Positions 5,849-11,435 of a stretch of 16,451 nt of DNA are shown in pieces. The notes under the pieces were generated by a model. It was not told where the DNA came from. It did no database searches and saw only the letters and a list, made by a program, of their open reading frames with translations. Position 1 is the stretch's first letter. Each line of letters starts with the position of its first letter. A program made the position numbers and the translations under genes. The stretch is from positions 1 to 16,451 of the forward strand of contig VAXT01000095.1 of NCBI GenBank assembly GCA_005883245.1, written 5' to 3'. The stretch comes from Actinomycetota bacterium (GTDB taxonomy: Bacteria > Actinomycetota > Thermoleophilia > Gaiellales > Gaiellaceae).

Positions 5849-6076
5849 TTACGCTGTGTTCTGACCCGTTGTCTGGCCGATCGTCTGGCCGATGAGGCTG
5901 TGCGCCTCGACGTCCGGCTCGTCGTCGTCGGTCTGCCCGGCTGTCTGGCCGGCTGTCTGGCCGGCAGTCTGATCGAATGTCTGGCCGGCTGTCTGGCCGA
6001 CGAGGCTGTGACCCTCGACGTCGCCAGCTGTCTGCTCGCGATCTTCGTTCGTGTTCTGCTCGCGATCTTCAGTCAC
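5849..6076 (-). CDS. 75-residue repeat peptide with GQT and DVExHSL motifs
   Basis: Not a family I can name. From the GTG at 6074-6076 the product is 75 residues with no Cys, Lys, Trp or Tyr and no signal peptide. Order: TEDREQ (2-7) repeated as NEDREQ (10-15); DVEGHSL (19-25); a four-residue tandem [AG]-GQT run at 27-49 (GQTA GQTF DQTA GQTA GQTA GQT); acidic DDDEP (50-54); DVEAHSL (55-61); and GQTIGQTTGQNTA to the end. So a DVE[GA]HSL[VI]GQT module occurs twice, 36 residues apart. The GTG is chosen because AGGAGGAG lies six bases upstream; an in-frame ATG at 6098-6100 lacks such a site. Leader-like acidic N-terminus plus repeated core-like units resembles a modified-peptide (RiPP) precursor, but no modifying enzyme is visible here. 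A structural or binding peptide is equally possible. Confidence 0.7.
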   Translation of the reverse strand: MTEDREQNTNEDREQTAGDVEGHSLVGQTAGQTFDQTAGQTAGQTAGQTDDDEPDVEAHSLIGQTIGQTTGQNTA

Positions 6077-6082
6077 TGATTT

Positions 6083-6090
6083 CTCCTCCT
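6083..6090 (-). promoter_or_regulatory. Strong ribosome binding site fixing the GTG start of the repeat peptide
   Basis: AGGAGGAG on the minus strand, six bases before the GTG at 6076. It is among the strongest such sites in the window and is the main reason to trust this small gene. Confidence 0.75.
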
Positions 6091-6230
6091 CTCGCTGCAT
6101 GGCCGCTTGCATCGAAATCCAGTTACAAGACGGTGGTCGATGTCGAAATCTTCCCTCTTTTCGCAATCGCAGGTCAATAGCGCATCTCCAGCGGCTTTGC
6201 ACTTCGCAACGACCCTGCCATTGTTCTCGT

Positions 6231-7895
6231 GTGCTCGGTTCGTTCCGCGAGCGGTTCGGGGAATCGACGGATGCGTTCCGGGCCGTCGTCACCAGCCCCG
6301 CGCTTCGCCGCGTCGAGCTCTCCTGGGCGGCCTCGATCACCGCCTACTGGGCGTTCATCGTCGCGCTGGCCGTGTACGCGTACGACCAGGGCGGGGCGAC
6401 CGGAGTGGGCCTCGTCGGCGTGATCCGCGTGCTGCCGGCCTTCATCGCGGCTCCGTTCGCGGGCGTCCTCGGCGACCGCTACCGGCGAGAGCTGCTGCTC
6501 GTGATCCTGTCGTTCATCCGAGCGGGCTTCATGGCCGCGACCGCGCTCGTACTCTTCGCGGGAGGCTCGACCTGGCTCGTCTACGCACTGAGCGGCGGCG
6601 TCGCGCTCATGGCCAGCACCGTGCGCCCGATGCAGTCGGCGCTGCTGCCGCAGCTGGCGAAGACGCCCGAGGAGCTGACCGCCGCGAACCTCGTGCTGAC
6701 GACCGTCGAGAGCTCCGGCATCTTTCTCGGGCCCGCGCTCGGCGGCATCCTCCTCGCCGCGACGAACGCACAGACGGTCTTCGCGGCAGCGGCGGTCGTG
6801 TTTGTCTTCGCCTCGGCTCTGCTCATGGGGCTCAAGGTCGAGGCGCTTCAGGAGCGGGACGTCGAAGGCAACTTCATGCGCGAGTTCTTCGGGGGCTTCG
6901 GGGCGATCGCGAGCGACCGCAAGCTCGCGCTGATCGTGACGCTGTACGGGATCCAGACGTTCGTCGCCGGCGCGCTGAACGTCCTGATCGTCGTCGCGTC
7001 CCTCGAGCTCCTCGATCTCGGCGAGTCGGGCGTCGGCTTCCTCAATTCGGCTGTCGGCATCGGTGGGCTGGTCGGCGCGATCGCGGCCTTCGCCCTCGTC
7101 GGTCGCCAACGGCTGGCCTCGGACTTCGGGCTCGGCCTGATTCTGTGGGGTGTTCCGATCGCGCTGATCGGGATCTTCCCGCGCCCTCCCTTCGCCCTGT
7201 TCCTGCTCGCGATCGTTGGAATCGGGAACACGGTCGTCGACGTTGCGGCGCTGACGCTGCTGCAGCGGACCGTGCCGGACGAGGTGCTGACCCGCGTGTT
7301 CGGCGTGGTGCAAAGTGTCTTCATCGGGACCATCGGGCTCGGCGCGATCATCGCTCCGTTGGCGATCAACGCGGTCGGAATCCGCTGGGCGCTCGTCTTC
7401 ACGGGCGCGTTGCTGCCTATAAGCGCCGCGCTCACGTGGCGGCGCATCACCGCGCTGGACGCCGACGTCATCGCGCCGACGACGGAGATCGCGCTCCTGA
7501 GGAGGATGCCGCTCTTCAAGCCGCTCCCCGCGACCACGATCGACGAGCTCGCGTTGAAGCTGATCCCTGTCAGAGCTGACGCGGGAACCGAGATCGTCCG
7601 CGAGCGCGAACACGGCGACCGCTTCTACGTGATCGAGTCTGGCGAGGTTGACGTTTCCGCGAACGGGGAACACCTCGGGACGATGGGCGCGGGTGACCAC
7701 TTCGGGGAGATCGCGCTCCTGCGCGACGTGCCCCGCACCGCGACGGTCACTGCGAAGGACGAGGTCAGCCTCTACGCCCTCGAGCGCGACGAGTTCCTGA
7801 GCGCGGTCACCGGGCATCCGGCCAGCGCCGAGGCCGCGGACGCGGTCGTCGCCAGCCGCCTGTCGGGCCTTCGTCCCGGGATGGCCTCGATCTGA
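6231..7895 (+). CDS. MFS transporter fused to a C-terminal cyclic-nucleotide-binding domain
   Basis: 554 residues from a GTG at 6231. Residues about 30-403 form a twelve-helix-type major facilitator permease (MFS_3-like): TM segments include WAASITAYWAFIVALAVYAY, VLPAFIAAPFAGVLGDRYRRELL with the cytoplasmic GDRYRR loop at 81-86, and GIFLGPALGGILLAA. Residues about 421-530 form a cNMP-binding domain with the phosphate cassette FGEIALLRDVPRTATV (491-506), including Glu493 and Arg502 at the expected ligand positions. The substrate is unknown; the soluble domain could gate or tether transport in response to cAMP or a similar ligand. No Shine-Dalgarno sequence is seen, so the start is tentative. 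It is divergent from the repeat peptide with 154 bases between starts, and its TGA overlaps the ATG of the next gene. Confidence 0.88.
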   Translation: MLGSFRERFGESTDAFRAVVTSPALRRVELSWAASITAYWAFIVALAVYAYDQGGATGVGLVGVIRVLPAFIAAPFAGVLGDRYRRELLLVILSFIRAGFMAATALVLFAGGSTWLVYALSGGVALMASTVRPMQSALLPQLAKTPEELTAANLVLTTVESSGIFLGPALGGILLAATNAQTVFAAAAVVFVFASALLMGLKVEALQERDVEGNFMREFFGGFGAIASDRKLALIVTLYGIQTFVAGALNVLIVVASLELLDLGESGVGFLNSAVGIGGLVGAIAAFALVGRQRLASDFGLGLILWGVPIALIGIFPRPPFALFLLAIVGIGNTVVDVAALTLLQRTVPDEVLTRVFGVVQSVFIGTIGLGAIIAPLAINAVGIRWALVFTGALLPISAALTWRRITALDADVIAPTTEIALLRRMPLFKPLPATTIDELALKLIPVRADAGTEIVREREHGDRFYVIESGEVDVSANGEHLGTMGAGDHFGEIALLRDVPRTATVTAKDEVSLYALERDEFLSAVTGHPASAEAADAVVASRLSGLRPGMASI

Positions 7896-8434
7896 TGGAG
7901 GCGACGGGCGTGCTGCTCATCGGAGGCTTGAGCCGCCGCTTCGGCTCCGTCAAGGCGCTTGCTCCGCTGGGAGAGGAGACGCTCGCCGAGCGGGCCTGGC
8001 GCGCCCTGAGCGAGGCGTTTCCCGATCAGATCGCCTTCGGCAAGGAGGCGGATCAGCTCGGCCTGCCCTTCGAGGTGCTCGACGACGGGATCGGCGTGCG
8101 GGCTCCGATCGCGGGCGTGGTCGCGGGCCTGCGCGCCTCGGCGACCGAGGTCACCGTCTTCCTCCCGGTCGACTGCCCACTGGTGACGCCGGAAGCGCTG
8201 CGCGAGCTGGCGGAGGCCTGTGCGGACGCCGCAGTGCCGGAGAGTGGCCCGCTGCCGGGCGCCTACGCGCAGACGGCGTTGCCCGTGCTCGAGTCCCGGC
8301 TCGAGGCGGGTGAGCTGTCCCTGCGCGACGCGCTGACGGAGCTGGACGTGCGCATCGTCGAGCTCGACAGCGCCCTGCTCACGAACGTGAACACCGAGCG
8401 CGAGCTCGACCGTCTACGAGCGATCGCGACGTAG
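7895..8434 (+). CDS. mobA: Molybdenum cofactor guanylyltransferase-like protein
   Basis: MobA joins GMP to molybdopterin to give the guanine dinucleotide cofactor. 179 residues, slightly shorter than typical. Seen: nucleotide-binding LIGGLSRRFGSVKA at 8-21 (LAGGxSxRxGxxKA class), DDGIGVRAPIAGVVAGL at 63-79, and LPVDCPLVTPEAL at 90-102 with Asp93 likely binding metal. The tail VNTERELDRL is also typical. The start overlaps the transporter stop by one base (TGATG), so it is translationally coupled to the MFS-cNMP gene; the reason for that pairing is not obvious. Related nucleotidyltransferases with other substrates share the fold, so MobA is probable but not certain. It overlaps the convergent DUF1361 gene by 21 bases. 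Confidence 0.75.
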   Translation: MEATGVLLIGGLSRRFGSVKALAPLGEETLAERAWRALSEAFPDQIAFGKEADQLGLPFEVLDDGIGVRAPIAGVVAGLRASATEVTVFLPVDCPLVTPEALRELAEACADAAVPESGPLPGAYAQTALPVLESRLEAGELSLRDALTELDVRIVELDSALLTNVNTERELDRLRAIAT

Positions 8435-9088
8435 CGGCTCGGCTTCGGGCTCGGCGAACGCGTAGAAGACGAGGTAGCTCATCGCGAGGAACGCGGTGAA
8501 GAGCACCATTACGGCCAGGGCGCGCGGGTGGTCCTGCGGATGAGCCAGGTGCGGCAGCAGGTCCTGCGCGACGAGGCGCGGCCGCGTGAAGACGTCCCAT
8601 GAGTTCCAGCGCTCGAAGCGTCCGAGGTAGACGCCGAACGCCCCAAGCGCGAGGGTCACGAGTGCGAAGACCCACGCCTGGACGGCGCCGAACGCGCGCA
8701 CCACGACGCGCTGCATCAGATAGAGCGACGTGAAGCCGAGCAGAAGCCCGCCCCAGGCCGCCGTGGAGACGAGCAGGACGTCGTACCAGATCGGCACTCC
8801 GGGCGAGTCCCGGAGCCACTTGGCGTCCGTGACGATGTACAGCGCGTTCGGGAAGAACAGGAGCCAAAGCCCACCGGCCGCCCAGAGCCGCAAGTGGCCC
8901 AGGCCCCTGCGATAGCCGTCGTAGACGTAGACCGCGAGCCCGAACGGGATCCAGGCGAGGAACAGGTTCCAGACGAGGTTCGTGTTGTAGCCGTTGCCGG
9001 TGTAAACGACGCGCACGGCGGTCATCGCCAGGACGAGGGCGGAGAGCCCCACGAGGGAGGCGATGATGGCCAGGCGCCGACGGCTCAT
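8414..9088 (-). CDS. DUF1361 family membrane protein
   Basis: 224 residues with six predicted membrane helices at about 6-28, 38-58, 66-87, 103-128, 136-157 and 189-211. Family hallmarks seen: NLFLAWIPFGLA (41-52), FFPNALYIVTD (78-88), WYD (101-103), GFTSLYLMQRVV (118-129), and GVYLGRFERWNSWDVFTRP (152-170). The function of DUF1361 is not known. The charged tail PLRRDRS is cytoplasmic. The ATG at 9086-9088 has TAACCT seven bases upstream and no ribosome binding site. It lies ten bases after the GFA gene, but the promoter box suggests it can be transcribed separately. Confidence 0.88.
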   Translation of the reverse strand: MSRRRLAIIASLVGLSALVLAMTAVRVVYTGNGYNTNLVWNLFLAWIPFGLAVYVYDGYRRGLGHLRLWAAGGLWLLFFPNALYIVTDAKWLRDSPGVPIWYDVLLVSTAAWGGLLLGFTSLYLMQRVVVRAFGAVQAWVFALVTLALGAFGVYLGRFERWNSWDVFTRPRLVAQDLLPHLAHPQDHPRALAVMVLFTAFLAMSYLVFYAFAEPEAEPLRRDRS

Positions 9089-9095
9089 GGCGACC

Positions 9096-9101
9096 AGGTT
9101 A
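9096..9101 (-). promoter_or_regulatory. -10 box TAACCT for leaderless DUF1361 transcript
   Basis: TANNNT seven bases before the DUF1361 ATG. The first three bases are the TAA stop codon of the GFA gene. Confidence 0.35.
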
Positions 9102-9518
9102 GCCGGGCTGGGGCGGAGGCCGCTCCGGGTAGTGCGGGAGGCCGTCGTCCGGGATCGGCTCCCACTCGGCGGCGTAGGCGGTGAACTGGCGATACGAGGG
9201 TCGCACGCCGGGGTCGTCGTCGAAGAGGCTCATTCGGATGGATGCGATCTGCCCCGTGTCCGGATTGATGCTCCAGAGCGCAGAGCCGCACGCGGAGCAG
9301 AACGCCTTCGGGAACCCGTCGGGTGGCTCGTACGCACGGACGAGCTCGTCGCCTGTGACGCGGATCGAGCCGGGGACGATGCGCGCTTGCGGGGACGCCG
9401 CGGTTCCCGTTCGCTTCTGGCAGCGGGTGCAGTGGCAGTAGCTGGCCGAGAGGGGCGGCTCGGTGAGCTCGAAGCGCACGCCTCCACAGAGGCAGCTGCC
9501 GGTCAGGACGTCGGCCAC
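9099..9518 (-). CDS. GFA / CENP-V family zinc-binding protein
   Basis: 139 residues, full length for the family. Named after glutathione-dependent formaldehyde-activating enzyme, but most members have no proven activity. Cysteines match the Mss4-like zinc fold: CLCG (Cys9, Cys11), CHCTRC (Cys28, Cys30, Cys33) and CSACG (Cys74, Cys77). The motif YCHCTRCQKRTG and the segment FCSACGSALW are diagnostic. The GTG start at 9516-9518 has TAGACT seven bases upstream and no ribosome binding site, suggesting a leaderless mRNA. It reads toward the DUF1361 gene. Confidence 0.92.
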   Translation of the reverse strand: MADVLTGSCLCGGVRFELTEPPLSASYCHCTRCQKRTGTAASPQARIVPGSIRVTGDELVRAYEPPDGFPKAFCSACGSALWSINPDTGQIASIRMSLFDDDPGVRPSYRQFTAYAAEWEPIPDDGLPHYPERPPPQPG

Positions 9519-9525
9519 GCGCGAG

Positions 9526-9531
9526 AGTCTA
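9526..9531 (-). promoter_or_regulatory. -10 box TAGACT for leaderless GFA transcript
   Basis: TANNNT seven bases before the GTG of the GFA gene, in the 27-base gap after the preceding gene. Confidence 0.45.
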
Positions 9532-9545
9532 CGGCCGGCGCAGGG

Positions 9546-9926
9546 CTAGAGGATCGCGCCGACCGTCGCGAGCCCGGCGGGGCCGAGGAGCTCGGTCGCA
9601 CGGCTGAGCTCCTGGAAGAGAGCTGCGCCGGCGCCGGCGAGGGCTCCTGCTCCCTTGAGCACGCGTGCCGTCGCCCCGAGGTGCTCTCCTACCTCGTAGC
9701 GGTCCGGCCTGGTCGAGGCTGCCTCTCGGGCCGCGGCGTCGAGCGATGCGTTCACCGTCTCGAGCTCGCGAGAAGAGAGACTCAGGCTGGCGGCCTCCTC
9801 GCGCGCACGGGCGATCGTGCGGCGTAGCTCGACGGTCTCCCAGGTCGCTTCCGCGTGGATGCCGCTTTCGCTCGTCGTGACCGCCGTAGCCGCCTGAGTC
9901 TCGACGTCGAAGGTGACTCCGTCCAT
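9546..9926 (-). CDS. Hypothetical protein, 126 residues, with coiled coil and hydrophobic tail
   Basis: Not recognised. From the ATG at 9924-9926 (GAGG eight bases upstream) it has an acidic, Thr-rich N-terminus (1-28), a probable helical or coiled-coil stretch (about 32-72, ELRRTIARAREEAASLSLSS onward), and a Gly/Ala-rich hydrophobic tail (about 85-126, KGAGALAGAGAALFQELS to AGLATVGAIL) that could associate with a membrane or protein partner. No cysteine and no catalytic motif. A longer reading to 10079 adds a low-quality Arg/Ser/Pro-rich segment and is rejected. The GFA gene follows 27 bases downstream with its own promoter-like box. It is divergent from the SRPBCC gene. Confidence 0.6.
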   Translation of the reverse strand: MDGVTFDVETQAATAVTTSESGIHAEATWETVELRRTIARAREEAASLSLSSRELETVNASLDAAAREAASTRPDRYEVGEHLGATARVLKGAGALAGAGAALFQELSRATELLGPAGLATVGAIL

Positions 9927-10047
9927 CGTCACCGCCTCTTTCGTGTTGCGACCGTTTCTATAGGACGGTTGGGGAGGGGAGCTTCTTCCCGGCACGTGCG
10001 GATCCGCGGCTCGTAGATCGTGACCCCCGACTGATGATCGACTCGGG

Positions 10048-10060
10048 GCACGGTCCGTGC
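10048..10060. promoter_or_regulatory. 13-bp palindrome in the SRPBCC promoter
   Basis: GCACGGTCCGTGC, perfect arms around a central T. It covers the position where a -35 would sit relative to the TAGCAT box at 10074. A second inverted repeat, CCCCGA (10025-10030) with TCGGGG (10043-10048), abuts it. It is a candidate operator; the regulator is unknown. Confidence 0.45.
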
Positions 10061-10073
10061 TGTCGCTGATGCA

Positions 10074-10079
10074 TAGCAT
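10074..10079 (+). promoter_or_regulatory. -10 box TAGCAT for leaderless SRPBCC transcript
   Basis: TANNNT six bases before the ATG at 10086, with no ribosome binding site between. Confidence 0.45.
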
Positions 10080-10085
10080 TCTGAG

Positions 10086-10535
10086 ATGCCGGTCGACGTT
10101 CGAACAGAGATCGAAATCGACCGACCGAGATCCGGTGTCGCCGAGTTCGCCTCCGATCCGGACAACGCACCGAGCTGGTACGAGAACATCGAATCCGTGG
10201 AGTGGAAGACGTCCAGGCCGCTTGCAGTCGGAGCACGCGTTGCCTTTCTCGCGCGCTTCCTCGGTCGCCGACTGGCGTACACGTACGAGGTCACGACGCT
10301 GATTCCGGGCGAGCGGCTCATGATGAGCACCAAGGAAGGGCCGTTCCCAATGGAGACGAGTTACGACTGGTTTGACACGCCCGCGGGTGGCACGCGTATG
10401 ACACTTCGGAACCGAGGCGAGCCGCGGGGCTTTGGCAAGGTGAGCGCGCCGATCGTGGCTAGAGCTCTGCGCCGGGCGAACCGCAAGGATCTGGCCCAGC
10501 TCAAGCGAATTCTGGAGTCCAGCCCCGACCGTTAG
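10086..10535 (+). CDS. SRPBCC / START-like protein (polyketide cyclase/dehydrase type)
   Basis: 149 residues, one whole helix-grip fold. The family binds hydrophobic ligands in a deep cavity; many members have no known ligand. Seen: the first strand VDVRTEIEIDRP, then VAEFASDPDNAPSWYENIESVEW (18-40), strands VGARVAFLARFLGRRLAYTYEV and GERLMMST, GGTRMTLRNRGEP, and a long C-terminal helix from about 118 to 144. No catalytic residue can be assigned. The ATG at 10086 fits the first strand and the -10 box. It stands alone: divergent from the gene at 9926, with 237 bases to the response regulator. Confidence 0.85.
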   Translation: MPVDVRTEIEIDRPRSGVAEFASDPDNAPSWYENIESVEWKTSRPLAVGARVAFLARFLGRRLAYTYEVTTLIPGERLMMSTKEGPFPMETSYDWFDTPAGGTRMTLRNRGEPRGFGKVSAPIVARALRRANRKDLAQLKRILESSPDR

Positions 10536-10651
10536 CTCGAGCGGGCGTCTGGCGATACGCGGACCGAAGGTAGAAGTCGGCCGGCGGTTTGCACAATGTC
10601 AGTCATGGGCCGGATCGACTCGTGTCGCATCGGCCCCTCTCGTGGGCGCTT

Positions 10652-10669
10652 GTTGACCCTGCGTTGACC
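10652..10669 (+). repeat. GTTGACC direct repeat, 11-bp spacing
   Basis: GTTGACC at 10652-10658 and again at 10663-10669, one helical turn apart, about 105 bp before the response regulator. It could be a two-site regulator-binding element, or the TTGACC could be a -35. Nothing else is seen in the 237-base gap. Confidence 0.3.
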
Positions 10670-10757
10670 AGCGCGAAGAGGAATCGGCTCGAAGAAGGAA
10701 CGACTCTGTGGCCATCTTGGCCGCCGCGCCGCAGTCGGATCGCGGCCGACCGCGCCG

Positions 10758-10763
10758 TATAGT
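10758..10763 (+). promoter_or_regulatory. -10 box TATAGT for the response regulator
   Basis: TATAGT ends nine bases before the ATG at 10773, so the mRNA would start at or within a few bases of the start codon. No ribosome binding site and no good -35 are seen. Confidence 0.45.
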
Positions 10764-10772
10764 CGGAGCACG

Positions 10773-11435
10773 ATGATCCGCGTCGTCCTCGCCGAGGACA
10801 GCTACCTCGTGCGCGAAGGCATCCGGCGTCTGCTCGAGCCAGAGCCGGACATCGAGCTGACCGCGGCATGTGCTGACCTCCCATCGCTCCTCGAGGCAAT
10901 CGAGGCCGAGCGGCCGGATGTCGTTCTGACCGATATCCGCATGCCGCCTACCAACCTCGACGAAGGCATCCAGGTCGCCGATCGCCTCCGGGGAACGAGT
11001 CCGGAGACGGGAGTGCTCGTGCTCAGCCAGTTCGCCGCTCCGGAGTACGCACTCGCGCTGCTCGAGAAGGGTGCGGACCGGCGCGGCTATCTACTCAAAG
11101 ACCGTGTGGGAGACGCCGCCCAACTAGTGGGCGCGATCCGCGAGGTTGCGCGCGGGGGATCCGTCATCGACCCGAAGATCGTCGAAGCACTCGTGGCCGC
11201 CCGCGCCAAGAGCGACTCGCCGCTCGACGAGCTGACACCACGCGAGCGCGAAACGCTCGAGGAGATGGCACAGGGCAAGAACAACGCCGCGATCGCCGCC
11301 TCACTCGTGATCACCGAGCGGTCGGTCGAGAAGGTCATTCACTCGATCTTCCAGAAGCTCGGAGTCGGCTGGCAGCCGGACGTCAACCGACGCGTGAAGG
11401 CGGTGCTTCTCTACCTCGCCGAGCGCGAGGCCTAG
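10773..11435 (+). CDS. NarL/FixJ-family response regulator
   Basis: 220 residues: receiver domain about 1-125 and LuxR-type DNA-binding domain about 152-205. Seen: the acidic pair Glu8-Asp9, phospho-acceptor Asp54 in VLTDIRMP, Ser85 at the switch Thr/Ser position, Lys109 in GYLLKD. The HTH shows LTPRERETLEEMAQGKNNAAIAASL and SVEKVIHSIFQKLG, close to the family consensus. All receiver residues needed for phosphorylation are present. It faces the sensor kinase gene tail to tail, their stop codons overlapping within four bases. A kinase of the HisKA_3 type is the normal partner for this class, so they are likely a pair even though the kinase gene appears damaged. Confidence 0.95.
   Translation: MIRVVLAEDSYLVREGIRRLLEPEPDIELTAACADLPSLLEAIEAERPDVVLTDIRMPPTNLDEGIQVADRLRGTSPETGVLVLSQFAAPEYALALLEKGADRRGYLLKDRVGDAAQLVGAIREVARGGSVIDPKIVEALVAARAKSDSPLDELTPRERETLEEMAQGKNNAAIAASLVITERSVEKVIHSIFQKLGVGWQPDVNRRVKAVLLYLAEREA

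Noticed and set aside
5855..5998. Tandem 12-bp repeats read as a CRISPR or satellite array
   Set aside because: The units are too short, have no spacers, and stay in phase with a coding frame that has a strong ribosome binding site.
6174..7817. 547-codon minus-strand frame
   Set aside because: Antisense shadow of the MFS-cNMP gene; the product is Arg/Glu/Asp/Gln repeats typical of reading GC-rich genes backwards.
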